NCBI GenBank assembly: GCA_030686995.1
Contig: CM060708.1
Location: forward strand, 104,571,350-104,635,349
Reading direction: 5' to 3'
Length of the DNA: 64,000 nt
From: Artemisia argyi
Taxonomy: Eukaryota > Streptophyta > Magnoliopsida > Asterales > Asteraceae
Part shown: positions 35,501 through 46,640 of the stretch, piece after piece
Layout of the letters: each line of letters opens with the position of its first letter
Position numbering within the stretch: the first letter of the stretch is position 1
The notes under the pieces: generated by a model
What the model was told of the DNA's origin: nothing
Database searches by the model: none
What the model saw: the letters and a program-made list of their open reading frames with translations, nothing else
Translations under genes and position numbers: made by a program

Positions 35501-36411
35501 CCTTTGGTTGGTTGTATTTATGTCAGAATTATAGCCAGCAGATTTTCTGTTAAAGCTACTACATCTTGAAATTATCATCATAGTGGTATGAACTTTGTAG
35601 TCTAGAAGTAAGCAGTAAGTCAAAAATAAAACGTGAATTGCTACAAGTTACTACAATTTCTGTAAATTGTTTCTATGTCTTGTTATATGCACATTTCTTT
35701 CTTGGATCCAAAAAGAATTTTAGTAGCCATTTGGAGTTTCAAGATAATAAGCAACAGTTAGAGTTTAACTTTCTGCTGCCCTGGATAGGAAATGGCTCGG
35801 CAGCAATTTTTCCATTCGGGCTTTGTAATTATGTTAGGTTCCTCGGAGGGACAAGATCTAAGATGGCCTGAATTTTCTTAGCGTTTGCCTTTATGCTTCT
35901 TGTGCTGATCATGTCTCCTAGGAATGGACCCTCCTCCACCCGAAATGTACATTTAGCCGGGTGAAGCTTCTGTAATAGCAAAAGTTAGAATTTAACTAAT
36001 AATATAATCCCTATGTTAGCACTGTTATATGCAATTATTTGAACTTCTGGGGAGTTAAGTGTGAAGCCTTGTGATGTCATATCATGATAAGACTTGTAAC
36101 ACTCCGAAGAACCTATCCTCCCTTTCTTACATTTCTTTTAGAGACACTACTTGTGGCTACAAACGGAAATTCCGATCTGCTTATTCTTAACTGCTCATTG
36201 TTTTGTTTCTTGCTGTACCTTAGAAATTCTGTTACTCACTTATTGTAACTTTGTAACTGCTGGCATAAAAAAAGGGGCCTAAAAGTTAATTTAAGGAGTC
36301 TAGTTGGAATTTCATTTAAACTCTGAGCGTGCAGCCGTGCATGGCCATGAATAGGGGTTTGAGTTGAAGACCTTAAACTGAACTAGGCGTGTAGTATCAA
36401 CTTCTTCTTCA

Positions 36412-36447
<36 letters not shown>

Positions 36448-38524
36448 CTCTATCTGATATATTATTATTATCTTTGGTATAGTTTGTGATTATTCATGAA
36501 GTTCATTTTGTTACAGAGCGGTTTTAGAGACGAATCTATCAGGACAATGACGGACATAGTCAAGCAACGCGTAGACTGCCAGGTCTGATGTCCTGATTAT
36601 TAATATTATGTTTACTACTGTGATTGACTACTAAAAGTTTTCTCTGCTGGTGTTATATCTTGTGCTTATCATGCATTATGAAGTGTGTATTGTTTTTGCT
36701 TAACATCCAAGTTCCAACTTCCAACGGAGTATGTTATGTTATGTTATATTATTTCTTTACCGTTTTCCTAAGTGAAATAATGTACAGGTGCTACTGTTTT
36801 CTGCCACCTTCAATGACAAAGTGAAGGCTTTCGTATCAAAAATTTTCACAGAACTTTTTGTAAAAGAATACAATCAGTTATACGTAAAGAAAGAAGAACT
36901 ATCTTTGGATTCTGTCAAGCAATATAAGGTGAAGGTTCCTGATGAGTTATCAAAAATCATGGTGATCAAAGACAAAATAATGTTTCTCGCACAAAAGTTA
37001 GGGCAAACAATTATATTTGTTCGGACAAGACAAAGTGCTGGTTATTTGCATAAGGCACTTGTTGAGGAGGGTTATCCAGTATCTGCTATTCAAGGCGCTC
37101 TTAATCAAGAAGAAAGAGATACGATAGTCAAGGAGTTCAAAGCTGGGCTCACTACAGTTCTGATATCAACTGACCTTCTTGCTCGAGGGTTTGATCAGTC
37201 TCAGGTTTACATTCTTACTTTTCTGTTCTTATTTTATTCTCACCACAAGTAGAGGTTTTAATAAGGGTAAACTTTAGTAATAATAAAATGACTTATAGGA
37301 AGTTTTATGTTATCAAAACGTAATTTGGTCGACTTTTGGACCTGTTTGGCTATTTAAATTACTGGTTTATTTTCAAGCTATTGTTTTATATTTGTTATTT
37401 TACCCAATACGGATTAAACTTAAATCAAATCTATCAAATGTATTTACGTTTTTCTTTTTTGCAGGTTAATTTGGTGGTCAATTATGATCTTCCTGTAATT
37501 CACAATTCTCCAACAGAGCCTGATAACGAGGTGTATTTGCATCGGATTGGTAGAGCGGGGCGGTTTGGCCGCAAGGGTAAGACTCGCTATTTTCTTCTTT
37601 ATCTCTTTGTATGCAACGAGGTGCCTGGTCAAGATTTTGACTTTCTGTGCTTAGGAGGAAGTTTCTATAATGCTGATTATATAAATTTGAACATTTTTTT
37701 CTGTACTTAATGGTGTATATAAACTTGTAACAGCATTGGAGTACATCTTACTTCAAATAATTTGTACTTATCATTTCAATTCTTTTATGAGGATGCACTC
37801 GGTTAACAATACTTGCGAACCCTTAATTTGTGTAACAGGAGCCGTATTCAACTTGCTGTGTGGTAAAACAGATGATATGATTATGGAAAAAATAGAACGT
37901 CACTTCAATCATTTTGTTGCCGAGGTAAATCTTAAAACTACACATAGCTTGTTCTCTCGTTTCTTGGGTTGACTTTGCAATTACAATGCCCCTAAAAAGG
38001 ACATTCGGGCAAGTTTGAAGGAATGGAATTGGTTTATGATCTATCTAGTCAGAAACAGTTATATCATGTTAGGGCTACTTTTTGACAGTCTAATAATATA
38101 ATTCAAATTAGGTCTGTTAATCTATATGAAAACGGGTCAAATTTGGTTTTGTTGCTTGATAACGGGCCAAACAGTTAATTAGAAAAATTAGTTGAAAGAT
38201 GAATGGGTCAAATGGGCGAAGAGGTTAAATGGGTCAAAAGTTGCTTAACATGTATTAAACTGTTACCAACTTGCAAACTCATTCTAGTTGAAAGTAATTA
38301 CATGATTATTCTATTAATATATTTTCCAAATTCCTATTTAATACACTAATATGCTTAAATGTCGACCCATTTCGCAACCTCTCATTCTGCCACTTCTATT
38401 CGAAACGGGTCAAATTTTGAAAGGCGTTTACTTAATTTGTATATGTTGTGTGCATGTGCAGGTATCCTCCTGGAAAAGCGAAGTAGACTTTGAGGATGCT
38501 TTGAAGAAAGCGCAGTTACTGTAG
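32578..38524 (+). CDS. RH38: DEAD-box ATP-dependent RNA helicase, LOS4/RH38 (DBP5/DDX19) family
   Basis: Eight exons with GT-AG introns: 32578-32658, 32748-33041, 35250-35468, 36517-36582, 36788-37204, 37465-37576, 37839-37924, 38462-38524; 1338 bases, 445 residues. Motifs in order: Q-motif region, AHNGSGKT (I), PTRELA (Ia), TPGT (Ib), DEAD (II), SAT (III), IIFVRT (IV), [10 protein letters not shown] (V), [13 protein letters not shown] (VI). All are intact. The family acts at nuclear pores to release mRNA from export factors; Arabidopsis LOS4 affects mRNA export and temperature response. Exon 1 encodes only 27 residues, while LOS4 proteins are close to 500 residues with a longer N-terminal extension, so the start is the least certain part. 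Introns 2 and 3 hold MITE-like DNA and a poly-T run. The gene is convergent with the terpene synthase. Confidence 0.88.
33119..33562. mobile_element. Stowaway-like MITE relic in helicase intron 2
   Basis: The left end carries TTTCCGTCCCAAGAG and the right end GGGACGGAGTGAGTA, an imperfect inverted pair of the Stowaway type (CTCCCTCCGTCCC). Interior words also pair, such as TTGTTATCGGAC with GACGGACAAC. TA flanks are possible but not decisive. Confidence 0.4.
33650..35015. repeat. Diverged direct duplication in helicase intron 2
   Basis: Roughly 33750-34190 and 34530-35015 share collinear words: AACTGATTATTGC/AACTGATTGTTGC, GTCTGCCATGTATAT/GTCTGTCATGTATAT, ATGTCACAATACTT in both, GACTAGTAA in both, and TTTAGCTGTTGT in both. 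Much of the rest has diverged. It explains most of the 2.2-kb intron and contains no gene. Confidence 0.6.
36414..36444. repeat. Poly-T run in helicase intron 3
   Basis: 31 consecutive T, about 70 bases before the exon 4 acceptor at 36516. Confidence 0.95.
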
Positions 38525-39263
38525 ATTAACTTTCATGTCTTTGTTTAGTTTTCATCATCAATACAACAGGATCTGCTAGTTTATTGAGGTACAAGGTAGT
38601 GTTGCAAAAGAGATTGTATCAAGAGATAGAATATGCTAGTTTGTTGAGGTAAATTGCACTGCTGCAAAAGATATTGTATCAAGAGATTTTGCATTGAGAG
38701 TTATATTAGCCCATATCTTCACGTCAACAGTATACTGTATATAACTTGTAATTGGGTGCGTTCAGTTCATGTTCGAAAAATGATATGCACATGTTCTCAA
38801 AGAGTTTGATGTTGATTACAAATACGGGTGTGGTCAAGTCAAGGTATGTCACGAGCTACCTGAGATGGACTCGGAACATTGTCCTATATTTCTAGTTGGG
38901 TGTAAATCACCTGCCTTTCTTAAAAAAATGTGAAGAGTTCTTCTCGCACAGCTGTTAAACAAAACTTGTTTAATCAGTTAGGAAAAGTACTTTGACACAA
39001 ATAAACTAAAACCCAACATTAAAGGCTATACAAGGTTGATAATAAAATCATATATCTCAACACTCAACAGTAATGTTTTATTCACAGCTCAAAAAGGAGT
39101 GTTACATCACCTGTTAGGACAATATACGGCTCAAATGAACCCGTTTAGACTTTTAACATTTGAAACAAGGAAGATGAGAAATATCGCCTTTACATGTACC
39201 CACAATGGGTATTATTATCAATCATTATGAAAAGGAGGATGTAACAAAACTACTAACACACCA
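38525..39263. other. Convergent intergenic region between helicase and terpene synthase
   Basis: No gene seen. A short direct duplication near the helicase 3' end (TATGCTAGTTTGTTGAGGTA and a near copy at 38570-38660) is visible. Pieces of this spacer reappear inverted at 46534-46640, 55041-55286 and 55810-55915, beside terpene synthase fragments. Confidence 0.7.
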
Positions 39264-42171
39264 TTACATGGGTACTGAAACTTGGAACAAGAGTGTAATA
39301 TACTCCTTAAGTGTCTTTTCAGGAAAAGTGAACCCATCATTGTATTTGTAAGCCACTTCTATCATGCGTGCAAGATTAACAATTGGGGCAAGTAAATCCA
39401 TTGGGACCTCCCTCGGCTTTAGACATCCCTCATTTATATCTTTCCAGGCATTTTCAGCCATTTTCTTCAGCTCTTGGATAGCTACAGTTTCTGACACCCC
39501 ATAGGTCTTGATATATGCATCTACACTTGTGGCTGTTGGAGCTCTTTCACGCTCAAACTTCACATGAATGTTTCATGTTAGACTGCACAATGCTATTTCA
39601 CATTTCCTTGTCATAAAGAAACATACAAATACTATGGTTTTCTTCATAAGAACAAAAAAAAAAAAAGAGTGTCATTTTTTGTTTTTCATATATATATATG
39701 GACGTATTTGACAAATGACAAGTACATTGCATCAGAAAACAATGAAGAAAACCATTGAAACAAACTCCATGAGTTTTTATATTTATTTTGCACTTCATTT
39801 CTTAGTATCATTTATCTTTTGTTGGAATGTATAAGCTTTGTCATAAAAATCTATTTATCTTTGCAATATAATCACAGGTTAAATGGCGTTGTTCTATTCT
39901 TTTTGTACCTCAAAAGTCATCACATCATCCTTTAGTCTTGAAATTAACTCCGAAGCAGTCATTATAGGAGGATGACTAAGGTACCAACTGAAAGCCTCTT
40001 CGGTGACAATCTTGCCCATACCAATCAAGGAAGATTTACAAAGCAAGTCATGTGTAGAAGTAGTTAAGCCAATCTTTATATACTCTTCAAATGATGGCAC
40101 CTCTCCGCTATGTCTCCATTCAGCTTCTTTTAGGTAGCCTCTAGCAATTGCTTGAAACTTTATAATCACAGAAATGATGGCAAGTTAAAAACATAAAGGG
40201 ACACAAATAATTAGTTAGTAGAATTTTTCATCAAAGCAAATGTGCAATCAGATCATACTGCATGTTTTGAAGCATCAACAAGATGTGCTTTTCCTTCTTG
40301 AGATACTTGTTTGTTGAACCCAACATACTCGTTCAGCAATATTTCATAGAACGGTTTAATGTATTCCGGAAGATGCTCCATCGCGCTAATGTCCCACCTA
40401 GGAAGAAATAAAATAGTTTCCAATGCATTATTTCATCATAAATTAGACCAACATGATTTGGATTAAAATTTTGGGAGTTGAACAAATACTTCAAGCTGAT
40501 CGATGCAAGAGCATATAATATTCGACGCGATAGTAAATAAAGAATACCTATTTATGGCATCAGTAAGAAGTCGGATCTCTTCGATAGTAGCATATGCATC
40601 ATATGTGTCATCTAACACCAACAAAAGCAATATGATTTTTGTTGTAATGATCCGGGCTTGCGAGTAATAAGGTTCGAAGAATAATGCCAATATCCATAGA
40701 TAGAGCTCAGGTACTCTATCTCTTACGTAAGGAGTTATAACTTGGAAGTCCGTGTCTTTCCACCACCTAAATGAAAAGTATAAATATGTTAGGTTTTATA
40801 CAGTCAGAATTGCATATTCCCTTTCAAAACAACTTGAATTCTCAATAATCAAAGTTATCACTTTTAGCAAGGGCAAATGACATTTAAATACATTCAAGTT
40901 GACACTTTTTGTTGTTGTGTGTAGTCAACTTTTTTTTTTTTGCTATTGTAACACAAACTTTTTGAATTTCGTCTATTGTGTGTATATTGTGATCTTTTTT
41001 CATGTAAAATGACCATTTTACCCCTTACAATTTGAAAAAAGTAAGGGTAAAATGGTCACAAAATACACACAATAGACGAAATTCAAAAGTTTGTATTACA
41101 ATAGCAAAAAAAAAAAGTTGGCTACACACAACAACAAAAAGTGTCAACTTAAATGTATTTAAATGTCATTTGCCCCTTTTAGCAACAAATACTAAGCAAC
41201 TTACTTTGAGACAATTCGAAGTTCTTCCTTTTGCAGTAGTTGCAAATAGTTGAAATGCACCTTCACAAGCTTTACTAGCGAGTCGTACCTTGAACATTCT
41301 TCTTCAAAATGAATCAAAAATAGCCTTGCCTCTGCCATCGGATGCCCTCGATGAACAGGTTTTTCTAATGCGTGTTTCACTTGCTGGGCAAGATTGCGTT
41401 CAAGTGTTTTTTCTAAACTCTTAATAAGTTGAGCTTCTGTGAATGAAAATGCTTCATCTAAAATAGATTCTTCCCTTATTCTCAATTGGGCAGACTCATA
41501 GAAAGTTAGCATACCCCTCACATCCGCAACAATGTCTTCCTTAAATGCACCCGTATTACAATCCTTAAATTTGTTAAACACGTCTACATAATCACAATTA
41601 AAAAGTTATTTGCGCCATAAAAAATTGTTTAAGAAATTTCTATGAGTGACTTACCACAAGATAATTTGTAACCATGGGTTCTAAAAACTTGAAAATGAAC
41701 AGAAATTGTATAAAGATCTGCTTCTTGGTAATCTATTAAGTTAAGCTCATTGAAAAGTCTATCGAGTTGGCCATCAATTTCTTCCACAAAAAGATATGTC
41801 AAACCAAGACGATACACAAAATAAATCAAATTCAACTTCTCATTTATATCAATAGTTGGGTCGATTATCATTCATCTGAGTTGTTCTTTAGGCTCCTCCA
41901 TGGTTTTAGCATATGTTTGCATTTTCTGGAAAAGGGAACATGCAATGAACCCATTTAACAAACACGTTTCAAAGCAACATATGTGCAAGTGTGTGCGTGT
42001 GACATGTTTATATATATAATCCAAAGTGAACAATCTTACTGAATTGTCGAGAACGAATGATAGGAAGCGATCACCCCAGATTGAAGGGGGGAATTTCGCC
42101 ACAGGACGCACATGCTCAATGGTGGTTTTTGTATTTATTTGGAGGTTAGTATTCACATTAACAGTGGCCAT
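39264..42171 (-). pseudogene. Sesquiterpene synthase (TPS-a), full length with one nonsense codon
   Basis: Seven exons on the minus strand: 42171-42040, 41925-41655, 41583-41205, 40766-40548, 40397-40259, 40157-39909, 39557-39264; 1683 bases, 560 codons before the stop, the usual length for cytosolic sesquiterpene synthases, with no plastid transit peptide. Motifs: [11 protein letters not shown] (an RPx8W-like start), DDTYD in exon 4 (Mg-binding, substrate ionisation), DDVMTFEFE across exons 6-7 (NSE/DTE). The family turns farnesyl diphosphate into C15 hydrocarbons; text resembles beta-farnesene and beta-caryophyllene synthases of composites, but product cannot be assigned. Defect: TGA at 41872-41874 in exon 2, where family members have Arg (EQLR-stop-MIID), about 62 codons in. 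Everything else reads through, so this is a very young pseudogene, or the TGA is a base error. Confidence 0.9.
40871..41175. mobile_element. Foldback MITE in terpene synthase intron 3, 10-bp TSD
   Basis: 305 bp reading GGGCAAATGACATTTAAA to TTTAAATGTCATTTGCCC, the two halves being near-perfect inverted copies around about 41020. Flanked by CTTTTAGCAA at 40861-40870 and 41176-41185. A 9-10 bp duplication fits Mutator-like elements. Transcribed within the intron it would form a hairpin of about 140 bp. Confidence 0.9.
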
Positions 42172-42599
42172 TTCTTGAAGGCGTGTTAATTAGCTCAGCC
42201 TCAAGCTCTTGTTTGTTCTACCACGAATGCATGGATATCTATGAAATATTTATAGAGTATGCTGTCTCATGCAGGGTGGTTTAAATAAGGAATTATTGTA
42301 GCTAGATTTAGGAGATATCTACAGTGTTATCTTATACTCCGTAGCAAAAACCATGTTCAGTTTTTTTTTAACAAAAAGGATCTTTTCATTTCTTCTTCAT
42401 CCAAAAGGAAACACGCAAGTTGCCATGTACAAGCCCCATTCTATCATTCCTTTAGGGGTGAACTTTAGTGAAGTTGAAAATGTGTGAGTCATTGAATTTC
42501 ATTCAATTGCTCAAATTCTTTTGACTTGAGCCATTAGATCAAATTAATGGCTCACATCCCCTAACTTCAATAAAGTTGTAAAAACAACTTTAAAGAATC

Positions 42600-43215
42600 T
42601 TTCTCCATGGAAAACTGAAAAAACCCTAACCGGAAACCAAAAATACTTGATCGAATAACCATACTAAAACCTAATGGTTTGGTTTTCTATTTTTTGAAAA
42701 ACCAACATTTTTAGTTCTGTTTTGGTCAAAAACCGAACCATAATAAACAAACCCTAAATGATTTGATTATGTATAATGTACTTTTAATTTTATATTACTC
42801 GTTTACCAAATAAATCAATATTAAACATTAATATGGGGAGGTGTTAAAATAGATCGTAATTTGAGAATCAATTCTTCTAAAATGTGTCGTGTTAAAGTTT
42901 TATTTGTAACTTTGTAGTTTTATTGGGTTGTTGAACTATGTTTTATTCAGTTATTAATGTCGCTTTGATTATAATATAAATTTGAATTAGTAAAAAGTAT
43001 AAAACAGAAAACACTGTCTTTTAAGCAAAAAAAGGTTATTGTCGACTTGAGTTAACCCAAACTCAAATATAAAGCAGTTAACAAAAAGAAAAACTCAACG
43101 AAACTGATACAAAACCAAGCTGAAAACATCAATCGGTTTTGGTCGTGGATATGTAAAAACCACAATTTTTGGCTCGATTTTGGTTTTGGCCAAAAGCGGA
43201 CTCAAACCGATCCAT
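42600..43215. mobile_element. Degenerate relic similar to the CCGAACC-rich hAT MITE
   Basis: Inverted blocks AAACCTAATGGTTTGG, GTCAAAAACCGAACC at 42610-42745 and ATCGGTTTTGG, TTTTGGCCAAAAGC, CAAACCGATCC at 43125-43215 surround an AT-rich core, as in 7059-7740. Terminal sequence and target duplication are not recognisable, so the boundaries are approximate. Confidence 0.4.
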
Positions 43216-43418
43216 TCATTGTACCTTATTTTCATTTTTGTTACATAACGAGATATATTTGTTCGCATGTTACAATGGGTCCAAGATCATTCATTTTATA
43301 GTTACGAAATGAAGTTTTCATTTAAATAATGTATAAGATAAAAACAAAAGTCATAAACAATAGATACATTGGATACTACTGATATTTAAGATAATGATAT
43401 GGATAATAATAATATTCT

Positions 43419-43772
43419 TAAGTGCAGTTTGTTATGCGGGTTTGGATTGTGTTTTGGTTTAAGTTTTTTAATTTTATAGTTTGGTTGGGTGGTGTGAGAT
43501 TCAAATAGTGTAAAGGCCCCATCAAAACCCAAAGAAAGAAAGTATGGTGGCTGGGTTTATTATCTCACACACACTATAATTAATTTTTCTCTCTTTCTTT
43601 CACACAAACATACAAATACTTTTATTTTTAAATAATACTTTTACTTTTAATTTTATTATAAAATCTATTAAATAAATATAATTTCTCTTTACAAAACCTA
43701 AACTAAATCTAAATACTAAACCAAATCTAAATCTAAATCCAAATCCTTTTATAAACCAAACGCACTCTTAAT
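43419..43772. mobile_element. Candidate MITE with imperfect inverted ends
   Basis: TTAAGTGCAGTTTGTTATGCGGGTTTGG on the left against CCAAATCCTTTTATAAACCAAACGCACTCTTAA on the right, imperfectly inverted, with possible TTA flanks as in PIF/Harbinger elements. Confidence 0.4.
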
Positions 43773-43843
43773 AGTGTAACTGTATATGAGTTATGAGTTA
43801 GGACCATGATTTCTAAAACATATATATCTTAATTGTTCTATTT

Positions 43844-43886
<43 letters not shown>

Positions 43887-44307
43887 TTATTATTATTATT
43901 ATTATTTTTCAATGGAACGTGTTAAGATACTAAGGAATATTAAAGGGGTTTAAATATACTATAATGAGTTTTGGAGCTAACTTGTTTATTTACAAAACTT
44001 AAAAAGGAGTTAGAATATAGAGTTTAATAAATTTAGAGGCTACTTGTGATATTTTAAATATAAAAGGGTGTGTTTTAAGATGGCGTAAATTCTAATATTT
44101 ATATATTATACTAGGCATAGCTAACGGTGTTGTAATGAAGATTAAGAACTATTTAATTTCGTATTAATAATTTGAAATTGTCGATCAAGTAACAACAAAA
44201 GTGGCCTTGGTTAAGTGAAAAACTATTTGGAATATAAAGAAGATGTTGAATGTTCGACTCAAGTTTTTCAATTTTTTAGTTGTCTCATTTAGGCCAACAC
44301 TCATTAA

Positions 44308-45066
44308 TGCAAATAGGTTGGGCTATGCTAGATTTTTTGAAATGGTATACAAATCATCTCCCTTTTCAAAAGTGTCATGGTCATTTTTTCTTCCAAAAAT
44401 GTAATGCAAATAGCTTGGGCAACGCATATATTTTATGTTAAAAAAATTTAACATCTATTTTCTCTAAATTTTTCCTAATTTATTTATTTTATTAAAAAAA
44501 ATCATTTTGATTATGAACTTTTCCCAACTCGTGTATTTTTATTGGATAAAAAACTTAACATTTAATTTCTTACTTTTAAAACATGAGTCAAACTAAATTA
44601 TATAGACACATTTTTTAAAGTTTAGCTTAAATATGTGAATTTACAAATTTACTTTTGGCATCAAACAAATAGTAATTTTTCATTTAAAATTATATATACT
44701 GATTTACTATTTGTTTGATGCCAAAAGAAAATATGAGAATTCGCATCTTTAAGCTTAACTTAAAAAAATGTGTATATAATTTAGTTTGAGTCATGTTTAA
44801 AAATTGAGAAATTAAATGTTAAGTTTTTTTATCCAATAAAAATACACGAGAAAAGTTCATAAATCAAAATGATTTTTTTAATAAAATAAACAAATTAGGA
44901 CAAATTTAGAGAAAATAAATGTCAAGTTTTTTTATTTTTTATTATTTTTTTTAACCTAGAATTTATGCATAGCCCAACCTATTTGCATGACATTTTTGGA
45001 AAAAAATCATTTAAAGACCATGATACTTTTGGAAATAGATCAAAAGGTCTAGCATAGCCCAACCTA
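44308..45066. mobile_element. Large foldback element, ~370-bp inverted arms
   Basis: AGGTTGGGCTATGCTAGA at the left end is mirrored by TCTAGCATAGCCCAACCT at the right. The two arms are inverted copies across a centre near 44690 (for example TTACTTTTGGCATCAAACAA and TTGTTTGATGCCAAAAG). No protein is encoded and no clean target duplication is visible. The right end abuts a terpene synthase exon fragment at 45067. Confidence 0.8.
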
Positions 45067-46640
45067 TCTATTGAAGAGATCCGACTTCTTACTGATGCCA
45101 TAAATAGGTATTCTTTATTTACTATCGCCTAGAATATTATACACTGTATATGCTCTTGCATCGATCAGCTTGATGTATTTGTGTACGTCCCAAAATTTTA
45201 ATCCAAATCATGTTAGTCTAATTTATGATGAAATAATGCATGAGTAAACAATTTTATTTCTTCCTATGTGGGACGTTAGCGCGATGGAGCGTCTTTCGGA
45301 ATGTTAGAATTAATTGAATCACAATAATATGAGAGTTGTGTAAACACTTTCAGATGAAGTATTTCGATGGTTCTATCGAAATCTTTAATCGGATAAAACT
45401 CAGATTTTTTGAACCGAGAATATGTTTTTGATGTTATGAACCAGAACCAAAACAGAGAATAGAATATGACCAACCAAAACCGAAAAACGGTTACAACTGC
45501 TATGCAGTTATTCCAACCATTAAATCAGTCAAATTAACAAGCGAAATATATGTCCAAAATAAGGGGAATTTTATTTTTAAGTGCGTTTTATTTTTAAGTG
45601 CGCTGCCCCTTGGACCCTGCTAGGGGCTGCCGTCCCTTGGACCCTGCTACCGGGGGCTGCCGCCTTTGGAACCCCGCTACTGGGGGCGCTGCCCCCGGAC
45701 CCCCGTGATTCGGGGCAATAATCATAATAACGTCATACAAATGTGCACTCCGCACAACCCTGACTTGTTGAACATTTATCATGATTACACATTGGTCAAC
45801 TAAGTCAATCCATTACACTTAAATCATATTGGTGATGTAAAATCACCAACACGGAATATATTAAACCGTTCTATGAAATATTGCTAAACGAGTATGTCGG
45901 GTTTAACAAACAAGTATCTCAAGAAGGAAAAGCACATCTTGTTGATGCATGCTTCAAAACAAGCAGTATGATCTGATTGCACATTTGCTTTGATGAAATT
46001 GAAATCCTACTAATTATTTGTGTCCGGTTATGTTTTTAACTTGCCATCATATGTTTATGTGATTACAAAGTTTCAAGCAATAGCTAGAGGCTACCTAAGA
46101 GAAGCCGAATGGAGACATAGCGGAGAGGTGCCATCGTTTGAAGAGTACATGAAGATTGGCTTAACTACTTCTACACATGACTTACTTTGTAAGTCTTCCT
46201 TGATTGGTATGGGCAAGATTGTCACTGAAGAGGGTTTCAGTTTAGTCATCCTCCTATAATGACAGCTTCAGAGAGTTAATTTCAAGACTAAGGGATGATG
46301 TGATGACTTTTGAGGTACAAAAAGAATAGAACAACACCATTTATAACCTATGATTATATTGCAAATATACATAGAGTAGATTTTTATGAGAAAGCTTATA
46401 CATTGCAACAAAAGATAATGACTTTTGAGGTTTTCTGTTGGTACCATAGTATTGTATATTTCTTTATGACTAGGAAATGTGAAATAGCATTGTGTAGTCT
46501 AACATGAAACATTCATGTGAAGTTTAAGCGTGAAAGAGCTTGGCCACACCCGTATTTGTAATCAACATCAAACTCTTTTGAGACATGTGCATATCATTTT
46601 TCGAACATGAAGTTAACGCACCCATTTATAAATTATATAC
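45067..46640 (+). pseudogene. Terpene synthase fragment 1, inverted relative to the intact copy
   Basis: Collinear with the terpene synthase: end of exon 4 ([13 protein letters not shown]) with its donor, exon 5 from 45270 split by a solo LTR, the rest of exon 5 to about 45967 with an indel (GATGCATGCTTCAAAAC), exon 6 at about 46071-46316 with internal lesions, and the start of exon 7 at about 46521-46540. There it jumps to sequence matching the spacer downstream of the helicase (38727-38830, inverted), so exon 7 is lost. The segment was therefore duplicated together with its 3' flank, then inverted or copied in opposite orientation. No product. Confidence 0.88.
45302..45851. mobile_element. 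Solo LTR, copia-like, TSD CGGAA, in terpene synthase exon 5
   Basis: 550 bp from TGTTAGAATTAATTG to ATCACCAACA, flanked by CGGAA at 45297-45301 and 45852-45856, splitting an exon that is continuous in the intact gene. TG...CA ends with a 5-bp duplication mark an LTR. It includes a GC-rich triplet of GGACCC(C)GCTAxxGGGGCTGCC-like repeats at 45600-45710. Confidence 0.88.

Larger units (their letters stand above)
42172..44307. other. Terpene synthase upstream region with MITE relics
   Basis: No gene seen. The first 400 bases would hold the terpene synthase promoter; no clear core element is claimed. The rest holds two transposon-like blocks listed separately, a 34-T run at 43847-43880, and AT-rich DNA. 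Confidence 0.6.

Noticed and set aside
41032..41253. Plus-strand open frame across terpene synthase intron 3
   Set aside because: It is half of a palindromic MITE reading into antisense of exon 3.
45594..45782. Pro/Gly-rich small protein on the minus strand
   Set aside because: Arises from the GC-rich repeats inside a solo LTR.
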